Shown: positions 46,521-58,702 of the stretch, one piece after another | How the letters are laid out: every line of letters begins with the position of its first letter | How positions within the stretch are numbered: position 1 is the stretch's first letter | Assembly: GCA_000328365.1 (NCBI GenBank) | Contig: KB309013.1 | Coordinates: 67,034-131,033 of the forward strand | Length of the DNA: 64,000 nt | Reading direction: 5' to 3' | DNA from: Capitella teleta | Taxonomy: Eukaryota; Annelida; Polychaeta; Capitellidae | Translations under genes and position numbers: made by a program | Notes under the pieces: model-generated | The model's input: only the letters and a program-made list of their open reading frames with translations | Databases searched by the model: none | Told to the model about the DNA's origin: nothing

Positions 46521-48063
46521 TGCAAAAAAAAAAAAAAAAAAAAAAATCATGGCTGTTGTTTTATCCTGAGGGTACGATAAGTACAATAAGTACATCTATA
46601 TGTACACTCACTCTTCTACGCTATTTTATTTTATTTTTTATTTCTCTGTCTTTTTTTTTTTTTTTTTTCTTTTTTACTTTAAAAAAAAGTATTTTCGTGG
46701 ATTAGTTTTTTTCCGGTGTTATACTATCCTCCGATATTCTTCTTCCTATTCGCATTCTTCCAATGGCGCAGGATTGCCGGGCAATCCTGACAATGCAGGA
46801 TCCGTGCAGTTTTATATTAACTGATGATTATCAGATCATCTCCACTTCGATTTCGTATAATTCCTACTTCACTTAGTTATAATTCTATGATCACTTGGTT
46901 TCTCAACAAATTCACACATAATTCACGCAAATGAAATCTGAATAGGGCGAAGTGTATACCAAGAAGATCACCTGCATTCCATATTACCACAGAACACTAA
47001 TCATAATGAGTACTCTCAGTGTTCTATCATATGCATGTATACACACTAGGTGTGACGGAAAGTGTCCGTCTCAACACGCGTATCATTGGCGAGCGGCGAG
47101 TGTGCGTATAAGGAGCGTGAATCAAACCGATTCATTATTCGCGAAATCGCGCAAATATCAAACCAGCAGACACCAAGCATCCGTCCGTCTGCACACGTGC
47201 ACGAATCACCTGTAATCAACCATGTTTAGTTGTTGCGAGGTGCTTAGGTTCAAACGTAGAAGTTCGAGAAGAAGACGGGCGAAACGAGAGCAAAGGTGAA
47301 GAGCCGTCCGTCTGCTGTCGCACCAGCCATTGCATGGAATGATCAAACGAAATGCAAGCATTCAAAGCAAGGGACTATGTCTATATTCGTCATACCACAA
47401 CACCTTCTACTAATTAGGTCACACTTCTATCCGGTAATTAGGTCACCGTTTTAAAGTGTCCGAAGAGGAATTACGTAGACTTCGCGTGTTGCTCAATGGC
47501 GGTCATTTTATTGATTCCATTGATAATTGATCATTTTTGTAAACGATAAAAGTTCACGCACTCATCAGATAAAATGATTTTCTTCCTGTTGAATGAGTAT
47601 TATTATTTACCAACATTTTGAGGTAAATCGAATGATTAATTATAATGTAAATTTATTAAGCGGTGATATTCAGGCGTGGTTACAACAACCATGTTAATCT
47701 TCCATGTATTGTTCCATGGCCAGTGTATTTATCAATATATTTGTATTTTATTTATATTTGTATTCTCATTTGTATTTATCAGTGTACAGCATTCGCATGT
47801 ATATTCAGATCCTTCATAACGGATTCACACAAGCTCCCGACTGCAATGGCAAGTGTACTTGGTGCGTTTTGCTCTAAAATCAGATGAAATTTAATTCATC
47901 AAATGCAATGAAAAAATTGTGAAATCGACCACAATGTTATTGATGAATTTATGTATTTTGAACTATTTTAGTGTGATAACGAATTAATGAAATTAATGAA
48001 ATTAAATTAAATTAATGAAATTGCCATATTACGTAACAGCTGCATAGACGTCATAACACGACG

Positions 48064-48089
48064 CACTTCCGGTTCCTGCGCATGCGCAA
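48064..48089. promoter_or_regulatory. ETS site plus palindromic NRF1 site
   Basis: CACTTCCGGTTCC is followed by TGCGCATGCGCA. ETS plus NRF1 is a common housekeeping-promoter pairing in animals. No first exon is proven nearby. Confidence 0.35.
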
Positions 48090-48532
48090 GTAAGAGACGG
48101 CGAGGTTCAGCAACTTTGTGAGGTCACTGTGCCTCTAACTGTCCTCCTGGTTTGCCCAACCCATCGGGAAGGACGTAGGCCGATTCGGGGCCAGTAAAGC
48201 AGAGCGGAGACAGAGTGGTGACGTCAGGAAGATCGGATCACGTGGTCCGGACCTTGTGGAATCAGCTGAGGGACCTCCTGGAGAAGGCTGGATTTCCTTG
48301 CGCATCCAGTCTGAAGACAAGTCCAGGTATACAAAAGGACTACATGTATACAAACCAGGGTGCATGAAATACCGTGCTACTAGTGGGAGTCTGCAAGAGC
48401 AACTGCCAAGTGTATATTTATATTCGCTGAACGAAGAACCCCCCCCCCCCCCAGACTTGCATTCGACAATCCAAGGCCATAAGTTTTTGCTATATAGTTG
48501 CATATAGTTATTAAATCCTATAAATTTAAATA

Positions 48533-48706
48533 CAGTCAAAGCTCGCTAATACGAACTCAGATATATAGAACTTCTGGTTATATAGAACGTTTTTGGGACC
48601 CGCCAGATCCCTATCTTTTAACATTGCAGGTGCATCGGATATTTTGAACTCCGCCTAATTCGAACTTTTGGTTAATACGGACCAAATATCCAGTCCCCTG
48701 AGCAGA
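48533..48706. mobile_element. Fragment of a pogo/Tigger-like DNA transposon or MITE
   Basis: Begins ACAGTCAAAGCTCGCTAATACG and continues through TAATTCGAAC and TTAATACGGACC to CCAGTCCCCTGAG. This is the characteristic layout of pogo-type elements, but the right terminus is missing. Confidence 0.5.
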
Positions 48707-49011
48707 GATGTAATTATGTACAGTAGTTGGAACTTAATCGTTCTCCTGTTTGCAGGAGCAATCATTTATACAGCAGACATATCACTGCGTGGAGCACATG
48801 AACCACTCTTGTGCCATATGGTCTATAACCTGGTGCATGTGCATGTATGTAAACCTATTTGTAATACGAACCTCATGCATACATAAAACACACGGTTCGC
48901 ATCTCAACCACGTTTAGAACACGATTCCAATTAAAGAAAAGAGAGAATAATTGAGGAAACAGATTTTCAGAATACAACACTAGGGGTTATAATTCAGCGA
49001 TCCTTACTAAT

Positions 49012-49046
<35 letters not shown>

Positions 49047-52000
49047 CGAGAGTCGGATTGTGAGAATACTTGATGTTGGACGTTTGTATATACATCTGAA
49101 ACCGGTCAAACGAGGTATGTTTTAAAACGTTAAATTTAAAGCTGTAATTAATGATCAAGTGACAAATTATTCGATTGTCGTATAAATATAAGAGGTCGAC
49201 AGTAAAATGGGTCAAAGATCTGGAACCCGAATATCTCTCTGAGGATTTCGTTGTCTGTGTAAAGTCAAAGACTGCTCTCCCGGGGGAAGGGGTGAGGGGG
49301 GGGGTTTCGGTAGCAGAGCAAGCGACAAGTGGAAGCCTCGGCGAGGCGCCCAGGGAGCAGGATTAGCCAGTCAAATATTGGCCAGAGTATGTTTGTTGTT
49401 CAATATGGCGGCGCTCTCGTCGAAGGCGCCATCACGTTGCTCAAACTCCTTTCGACAGAGGGCGCTCTGAGTCCAATTTCCGGGAGGGAAAACGACCGGA
49501 AGTCGTGTGAGCATTGCGCGCGCAGCCTCTACTGTCATGGCGGACGCCTCGAACACGAAGCCGTCGAGATGAACAAATGAAATGTCGACGTCGGCTCAAC
49601 AGCAATCTTTCACGGTGGGTTTTGCGGCTTGATCTGTCGGTTTGTTATGAGGAAAGAAGACCCATGGCTGCCGAGGCACACCGACACCGTCATTAGGCAG
49701 CAGATTAAATATGCAACGGAGACGACTATAGCTACACTGTAACTAAGGGACTAACGTCGTAGTACTTGAGGTCCGAATGACCAATGACTAAAATGACTAA
49801 TAGTAATATTATGCTTCATTGATGTCTCATCCTTACCAAGAATGAGACAACAACAACAACAAGAAATTGATATAGTATTATTTCAAAGACTTTTCGACAA
49901 AACTACATTTTTAAATTTTAAATTAACCCGTGTTTATCAAATGGTATAATAACAATAATATTATCGATATTAATGCCATGCTTTGTACAACGTATCTCAT
50001 GTACTAGCAAATTGTATCTTGCGAATCTTGTTATCTATCTTGTATTGACTAAGATTGGTTATCTGATTGGTCAGTTATATGAGCCTTCCTCACCGAGACC
50101 AATAGCCTCACCAATCACAGAATGGACATTTACTTTATTAACGTGAGCTGAATTCATAATTTCAATTACATTGTGATCGTATATCACAAATATTAATGAT
50201 TGCAGGTTAAAGCCGCTCCCTAATAGCAGGTTGCATGTCAGGGATCAGCTAACCACCCCCCCCCCCTCCTTCATCCTCAATCCTCATAGTGGCAGGGCCC
50301 CAGGACATCATTCTGCATCGACGATCAATCTCAATTGAAATTAGTTTTTTGTCCAAATGTTGAAAAAACTTCCAATGTCCCAAAGCAAAATGGCCGACAC
50401 ACGCGTCGGGCATGCGCAGAATCGAGGCAGAGGGCGGTATAGCATTAGAACACTTATTAAAATATCGCCAATTGAACGAGGCATTGATTCATTGCGGTCT
50501 GCCAAAGAGCGGTCTTGACATGCGCGCAAGACGACCGGAAGAACACAAGACGCCATTGTTTAAAATGGCGTATGATGAATACTTTGACCGCAGTAGAAAA
50601 TGCTAAGATTTCTTTGGTTTTCTTTTCTTTTACCTGACATTTGTGACGAATGATGTTATGATCGCTGCGCTGTCAGGTGAACGCAAAACTTGTCAGATTC
50701 GATGTCGATTTTCGGTGACCATTGTAGCGAAAAAAAAAAAAAAAAAGGATTTCTCGAAGGTGGGTGATATTTTTTTTTTTTACTTCAAAGCTTACGTAAT
50801 CGTTACAAGATAATCGACATGCGCAGTTGAAGATTGGTGGAGTGAAGCAGCAGAGAGAAAAATCGTTATTGAAAACAAAAGAGAGAGAATTCATTGGCTT
50901 GTGTTTATCCAATAATGGAGGTTTAATTGCCGATTTAAGAAAGGTTATTTATGGAATTAACGAGATTGTATGAGTTTTTATTTTTTATTTTTTATAATTC
51001 GTCCAAAATGACAAACTCAATCGTAGACGAAAAAACTTGACATTATTATGGCAGCAATTCTAGAAACTAGAAAGTAAAATCCCTAATCATAAAAAATCGA
51101 ACAAAATCATCAAAAGTAGTTTTTTTTTTTTTTTTTCCAAGCAAGCTCCACAAACCATAAACCGATTCATATAGAAGAGATGACTTTTGAACACTGACAT
51201 GTTAAACATGATTTATACCTTTTAAATTTCAATCTTATTTTTTATTTCTTCCATTTTTTTCTACTTACAATTAGCTCAGCAGCGTTTAAGACCGTCACGA
51301 ACAATGCGATTGTTCCTACAACACCAAACAAACATAAAAAGTTAAGATTAAGAAAAGAAATGCCGCCTGACGCAGTTCTGACACGCATCGACCACGTGAC
51401 GCGCAGGCGCCGTTCCAACCTCAAGACAAATGGCGGAATTCAAAAATAATAAAATTGTGGAAAAACCGAGGTGTTTTCATCTTAGGCACCTGCGTGCGAG
51501 CGTGCGTGCGTTTGTTGGCCACGTCAATAACAATCGAAAATAAAACAAAGACAAAGTCAAAAATTCCATGAAAAGACATTTTGTCGCTGCTGCTGTTCAG
51601 TGTGCGATGTAAGCATGACATAATTTGTAATTTTTGTTGTAATATTTTTATTTTTATTTTATTTTATTTTTTTTGCATGTGTATTGGTCAATAACTCAAT
51701 ATGGCTTATGATTTTGTAGATTATTGATTAAGAATGAAGAGTTTTTTTCGCTTCGTGTGAATGAATCTGTCATGAGCGACAATTTGTATTTGTATGAATT
51801 AAGCACGCGTGTCAGACGGCGAGACGGCTGTTTGCTTGTATATATATACCATGAGTATTACAACATTGTAACATGGGCGATAGAGATATAGATAGAGATA
51901 GAGGCGATAGAGATAGACTCATAGGGACAGGTTAACTTAATATTTTTAATATGACCTAGTTAACTCCTAATTGTGACCGTAACTGGTGAGTCATCATCAT

Positions 52001-55000
52001 TATATTATAACATAGACAATTTGGAAATAAGTAAAGAATTCTTTGTGTGATATGATATGTGATATGTGAGTGTGATATCCCAGTATCACCATAAAGGAAG
52101 AATAATTTATAATTATAACCTATTCGTTCTTCTGGTGTCCTCATATGCCGACCGCATGCCTAGTGTCCATTGTTCAGTTCTTTGTTCTTTATACAACCAA
52201 ACTCTCTTCAACTATTAGGCCCTGCATGTACGAATAAATTATCACCTGTTAATGATTTAATAACCCAGTTTATGAATTGATGCTTTAATAAAGATAAAAA
52301 TAAACATAATTTACAATAACTCAGCTGGATTCTGAATCAGAAGTTCATTCAACGTTTAAAGGTAATTTAATGACCAAAGCTACGATTGCAATCAATTCCA
52401 TGATGCTGAGGAGCAAAGGAATGAAGCGGAGGTAGAGTGTACCTGAACAGGGTGATGAAAATAAAACAAGCTGGTAATTACAAGGAACGTGTTTCTGAAG
52501 AAAACTGTTAATATCAGTTCATTGGGAAGAGTAAAAGTTACTTGCGGATATCAAGGACCTTTGTTCGACATGGATCTCGCATGAGGTGAAATTCGCTCGA
52601 CTTTCCGTTGCATTCCGTAGAAGCTTTTGAAGTTTGATTAGATGATTATTTTACTCTTTGAATCCTTATTTTACTCTTTGCATGATTCATGCAGCGGAAA
52701 AGGAACAAAACTTCAAATGCTAGCATAGGATGCTTCTCTTTCTGTGCCTGTCGTTTGTTGTCACTTTGTCAGTGACACTGCATGGAAATTATGTCACCTT
52801 TGCTCACCGCCTTTGAATCATAGACGCAAGACAGACCAAAATGGAGAGTATCTTTGAGAAGACACTCTTCGCCAGACAAATTACTAAGAAATATTTCCTC
52901 ATTTTAGACATACCCACTGTGTAATTTTCTTACATGTTTTTACTTTCACCTTTGGTCAATTTCGTCCGATGCGTGCTATTCACGTGCATCTACAACAGCG
53001 CGTCCCCCAAACCAAGCACTCGCCCCCAGCCACTCCAGGTCGCCTCCACCTGCCTCCCATTAACCGAGATGAGCCTCCTTAATAGCCGAAATAGTGCACT
53101 CTGGCAAGACCATTAGACAAGATCCGAAGCAATGAAAAAGCGCTGCCGTCCAATTTCCCCTATCAATTGCATAAGCCTAAGATTCCCGCGTCGTGGCTTA
53201 CGTAAGTCGTTGTGGCAAAAAGACCGTAAATAGACGTCGATGAAAGGGATTCAAGACGCATGCGTCTGCAACTCGTGACGTCACACAGCCTGACCACGGG
53301 ACAATGGTGCAACACGACTTACGTAACAGGCTGGGTTTCAGGTGAATTGGTGTGGCACAGGAGAGCGCATGGCTCAGATGCACTTTGTAAATGTTATTTG
53401 TTTGGTTAAATACAACACTAGCTGAGACTGTTAGGCGTTTAGTGTCATCAGTTGCATGTTAACCTTCTCGTCTGCCCCATCGGACCCAATCGGACCGTCT
53501 CTTATCTGTGTTCGCCATCTCTTAATCATTTATTTAATTCGCGGTTCCTTCCGACTCATACCTCTCCTTCAATCCCTGCCCGAACCTCTCTTTCCCGGGT
53601 TCCTCTTTCATATTTTCCGATGGCTGATGAACGAATTAATTTAACTTTCTGAATCTTCTTCGCCATTTCGCCTTCAATTCTGACATTTTTTTCTCCGTGG
53701 CTACTGGATAGCCAGAGCTTTTGACGTTCTTGATATTTCGCCTAGCATCGTCTTCGTGGCATCGTCAGCACAACGAATGATCCTCATGCATCTTGCTGGT
53801 CCTCCCAGGCCTCTCTTCCAAGCGCACTCTCGTTATCATTTGTGTCGTGTTGACTTAATCCCTGTCCAAATCCGTGTGACATATTCGTCAAATCTAAATT
53901 TTAATGTCTGATTATGTATGATGCATCACACAAAGTTCGTCCAATCCTTTAATGTAATCATTCCTTATACGATGCATTAGCATTTCGTGCGCAGCCTCAG
54001 TTTGCCATGCATACCAAGCAATTGACAATTGCGTGTACTTGTTCCCCTGCCCCCTGTTCTCACACCCTCCGCCTTCATCTTTATTTCCTCGCAGCCACTT
54101 ATGCAAAAAAGAAAGAGGACGCAATTGAGGTCGTTAGGCGATCTGCAACCACTCACAAATGCACAAAAGCCATCCGCGTGTGTGTTCGCTTAATTCAGCG
54201 GCAAACACTGGCTACTTAAATGGACAATACGCTTTCGAGATGACCAAAGCATCGCTGGACACCTGCAGCCAGGCGCAGCCTCATTGATCCGAATCAAATG
54301 TATCGATTTATCCTGTCACAAATTCGCAAACTAAGTGCTTGGAACTTTTTTTCTCTCTTGCTGCAAGGCAGCTATTGGAACCGCATCCAATATGCGCTGA
54401 TGTTTGTGTCATAAATATTCATCTTAATTATAGCTCTTTGCTAATGATAATTTGCGAAATTTCAGTTTATAATATCAGAAAACTATAATTGTTTGAGAGA
54501 TTCGAAGCGAGCACAGGATAGTTCGCAACAGAAGACAAATAACTTCTCAGAAGTGCAACCAAACAACCGAACATGAGTGCGCAATGACCTGAACGTGATA
54601 GTTCCACTAACGATCTGGAGAAACGTCGAGGAGTCACTGATCTCTTTCTCCTTGCTGTAGATCAGTAGCACCCCATTGAACACTATCCACTGCAAGGAGG
54701 GTGTTTATATTTGCACTGGATTATAGTACATTAAAGAGATTGCAGGGGGCGCCACTTCAAGCAACACGGGCTTCAATTTCCCACTTTAAATAGTGAATGC
54801 TTTGATCTTGCAAGGCAGCGTTTCAATGAAACCATAATCTTGTGTCAACCACGGTGGAAGGACTTTGTGGGTGTTACAATGACGTGGATTAAAATGGGGA
54901 TTTAATTTAATTAGATTGCAGCATACGCTCTCTACCTTTGATGCACGTTGTTGTAACGTTGTTGTAACGTTGTGCAGTTTTGTGTAATTGATCAGGAGTT

Positions 55001-55740
55001 GAGACGTCTTTTGTGCGAAGTGATTCATGTCCGAAACAAAGGTGTTAGCAAGACTGTCTTACTTCGTTTGATGCTTGTTCGCTACCAATTGTACAACAGG
55101 ACATACTGAACATACTTGTACATGTAATACAAGTATATTGCAGTGCACACAATTGGTGCATGATCTATGCACAAGACTGCGACTAGTTTAATTAGTGTGC
55201 ATGTATAATTATGAGTCACATCAGTCCTATCAGTTGGTTATCCATAGTTCTAAAATAATGCATGCAATTACTTACATCTCGTTGTTAAGAGCGAGTTGCT
55301 AAGAAGGCTGAGACCGCGGTTATGATTCACCGATCAGGCGGTCATTGTACAGGGAAAGCCAAGTATTTCTATGCCTCACGCTGTCCTTCACTGGTCCCAT
55401 GCGCTACTGAAAAGAAGCACCGGCACACACCGGTGAAAAATCACCCCTATTTGGTACATCCATTTCACTCGATTTTACATGACGTCACTCGGAATTCCCA
55501 AGATGGCTCACAAGGCAAAGCGAGTGAAAATGAATTCACAGTATTTGCTGGATACGACCAGTTGACCAAATGTTACTATAATAGCAGCTAATGAGATACT
55601 ACCTGTCATCGGTGTGAGCCTGTGTCATTATATATATGACCAGGGAACCAGTGAAACGCAGTCCATAACGGACCCCATGTTGTCAATATGGATAATTGAC
55701 ATATATCTGCCGTCTCCCCACCAGCAAAGGACACCCTCGT

Positions 55741-55794
55741 GGCGTAAGCTGTTAGTGCATGTTAATTGGCGTAAGCTGTTAGTGCATGTTAATT
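55741..55794. repeat. Perfect 27-bp tandem duplication
   Basis: Two identical adjacent 27-bp units beginning GGCGTAAGCTGTTAGTGC, implying a recent duplication. Confidence 0.95.
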
Positions 55795-56472
55795 GAAGTT
55801 GGAACCACATCGTTATGTTCATAACGCAACATTGCAATCATAACGCACTTGCCTTTGTTGCTGATTCAAATCATAACGCTCCTTCAATCTTACAACATAA
55901 CGTATCTCTTAACTATTAGTACAAGTGCACACGCACCCTACTGCACAGGTAAGAGGCGAATACAATTCGAATTACTGATGCCTAAAATGCCTGATAGCTT
56001 ATCCATCCTAACTAGATAAGAAACAGTCTTCCATGGGTTTATATTAAAAACAATTGGTCAAACAAGTATTATGATGATCTGATAAACAAACCTAATACAT
56101 GATAAAAACCTACAATAATTTTCAAATATCATCCAGTCTTTCAACATAACAGTTACACAGCTTCCTCAATTAAAAAATCTGAAGACATAATTACGTAACC
56201 CTTGCGTTAAGAGTTGAATGGTCACATTTTTAGCTTCTAATAGCTGTAACAAATTACAAATCCATTCGGGAATATGCTCAGCGACACTAGTTTCAGCGTC
56301 AAGTGTTCACATACTTGGCTTTGAAACAATTTTCACTTAGAACTGCCGGCTGACAGCCAAAAGAAAGAAGAAAACAAAAAATATATACTTTCAAGATTCA
56401 TTCATGAGGAAAAAGCCAATAAAAAACGTTTATAATTACACAAGCACAAAAATAAATTACATTCGGAAATAA

Positions 56473-58690
56473 TTATTCATCATCATCGTCATCTTCTTCA
56501 ACCTCGGAATGTTCGGCCACTGAGAGTGAGTGCATGTCATCGTGACTGGGTGTGTCTGGGTCCATCTTAATGTGGATGGTTTCACCCGTGTCCGCTGATA
56601 TGACCTGAATGTTGCTGGTGTTCTGATTTCCCTGGGCCATCGACACCTGAATGCCTTCAGACATCGCAGACTGTAATTGCTGCAGAGACAACCTCAAAGT
56701 TAGCTCATTCAAGAAGCTTAATTTCATTCACGATTAAAATTAACCATAGAATATATATACATTATCAAAGGTCTAATTCCAATACATTTGATCTTTTATA
56801 CAAGTTGCTCAATTGCTGAATTAAGTCTGTCGCAGCATGGAAATAATTCTGCTCAGATTTAACCTCTCATAATTCTCAAATATCACGTGACCTTAAATGA
56901 GTAAATCCTGCAGAATCCACAGAAGCAACAATTCCAAACTCATGAATATTCATAGACCCACCATGACCTGATCTCCCTGCAGTATCTGTATCTGGTGCGT
57001 CTGCTGCAGTTGCGCCACTTGTTCTGGGGTCGCGTGAAGCACTTGGATCTGTCCCCCGTTGCCATCCAGGATCTCAGACGTCTGCATCATGGCTTGCCCC
57101 ATGCCCTCCTCATGGATGTCGCCTCCGTGCAGCGCGTCCTCTGTCGCTTGGATTTCCTGCAGCTCCGATGGACTGAGCAGTGGTTGATTGTTAATCACGT
57201 GCACGTAAGTCGGGGGTGCTTTGCCGCGGAATGCCTTCACGGTCAGAGGCAGACCCCGGACACGCCTGCGGAAAGCCGTTCTGCACTTGGAGTCGATGTT
57301 CTGCTTGATGCGATGCCAATCCTGCTCCGTGATCCCAAACCTCTGGATAAGGTGGCCTGAAAGACTGAAGGGGGTCAACGAGTGCAAGAATATGGGGTGA
57401 GCGCACATCTGATGCCGTATATCATGAGCGGATCGAGCTGCTTCTTGCCGTGTTTGCCCATTCCGGAGAGGTTGGAGGTCGCCTGGGTGTCACGGTCAAA
57501 GAGGTAATCGAGCAGAGACAGCGCCATCTTCTCTGGCGTTCGGCAGTTGGAGTGAATGTGCAGAAGATCACTGAGGGAAAAAGATTGTGAAAAGGAAACC
57601 GACGTTCTGATGCACGCACCTAGGGGTGATAGGGACACGCACGCGCATCTCGGGATTACCCTCGTCTCCCAACCAAATGCCGCTGGGGAAGTCCTCTAAA
57701 TCAAAGGCAAGAATTTGGTGAAAATTGCAACAAGAAAATCATTCCTCACTAACAGAATGACAAAATACTGCCTCACAAGTGTAAGATTTCACTCTTGCAA
57801 TATTCGACCTAATTAGGTCACTTTGACCTAATTGAACTGCTCACCTTCAGAGTTTAGTGTGATGAGTGTGACGTTTGGACCGAGGCTGTGCACAGCGTCA
57901 CATGACTCGTTGCTGGACGTGCTGTCGTTGGCAGAGTTATGGTCGTTCATAGTTTGCCGAACAACAACTGAAAATTCAACAATAAAAGAAATAAAAAAAC
58001 TAAACTTAAAACGAGCTACGTACTTTTCTTTTGGGGAAGACCAACCACAACGGGTCCTCCTGATTTCCTTGGGGGACTCACAGGGCTGAAAAAAAAAAAA
58101 AAAAAAAAAAATTTTAAATAATAATCCCAAAGAACGAAACACTGGAGACCAACCTTTGTTTTGCATTGGAAGAAGAAGAGGAAGAATGCGGCATGATGAC
58201 AATGTTATTGGAAGAAGACGACGTCACAGGGGTCGCCTCACACGAATCCATCAAACTCGACGTCACGTGTTCAATCTTGCCTTCAAGTACTTTGGTCTGC
58301 GCTGAAACCGCAGCTAACTTGGACTCTATGGCGTCCAATCGCAAACAGATCGCTTTGTTTATGTTGAAGAGAATCGTCTGCAGGACGAGTTCAGTTTCAA
58401 CCGGGAAATAATAAGATGAATCAAACCTTGATGGATTGATCCTGATCAAACTCCGGTTCATCCAAGCGCGCTCGTTTGGGCATCGGCTCCATATCCTGGT
58501 CGGAGTTGTTCATCGTTATGAGAGAACCATCGCCTGAGATTTCTGTCATTTTAATTGGGTCAAAAGGTCAGTGATGCTGCTACTCACGCTGGATGACCAC
58601 TTGGACACCATCTAAGCTGTTGCCAAGGGAACCGATGGTGGATGTAGATGTCTCCACATTACCCGCAATTGATGACAGAATCGAACTCAT
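56473..58690 (-). CDS. BANP: BANP/SMAR1-like BEN-domain nuclear protein
   Basis: Nuclear DNA-binding factor. Vertebrate BANP binds TCTCGCGAGA in CpG-island promoters and opens chromatin there. Coding exons in transcript order: 58690-58588, 58542-58427, 58377-58154, 58085-58024, 57967-57845, 57695-57620, 57570-57407, 57356-56962 and 56679-56473. All introns are GT-AG and phases agree, giving 1470 bp (489 residues), close to vertebrate length. Landmarks: PKRARLDEPEF; SIKTILFNINKAICLRLDAIESKL, split here for length into SIKTILFNINK and AICLRLDAIESKL (coiled coil, about residues 70-110); LGPNVTLITLNSE; the BEN domain over exons 7-8 (NCRTPEKMALSLLDYLF, GKHGKKQLDPLMIYGIRC, FGITEQDWHRIKQNIDSKCR, again as separate blocks); a Gln-rich region; and an acidic C-terminus. 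An acceptor at 58704-58705 just before the ATG implies an upstream non-coding exon I could not locate. Confidence 0.95.
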
Positions 58691-58702
58691 GACGCAGACA
58701 CG

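Larger units (their letters stand above)
46521..56460. other. Gene-poor stretch upstream of gene B and downstream of BANP
   Basis: No coding exon can be assigned. Promoter-like spots: 48064-48089 (CACTTCCGGT, then the NRF1 palindrome TGCGCATGCGCA), 49495-49615 (ACCGGAAGTC, then ATG frames ending MSTSAQQQSFT before a GTGGGT donor) and 51405-51440 (CAGGCGCCG, then ATGGCGGAATTC). Poly(T) at 49013-49046 and 51120-51136; a GATAGA-rich patch at 51880-51920. Confidence 0.4.

Noticed and set aside
49545-49615. Possible first exon ending MSTSAQQQSFT with a GTGGGT donor
   Set aside because: Promoter-like context is attractive, but no downstream exon could be connected, so it is noted only within the interval entry.
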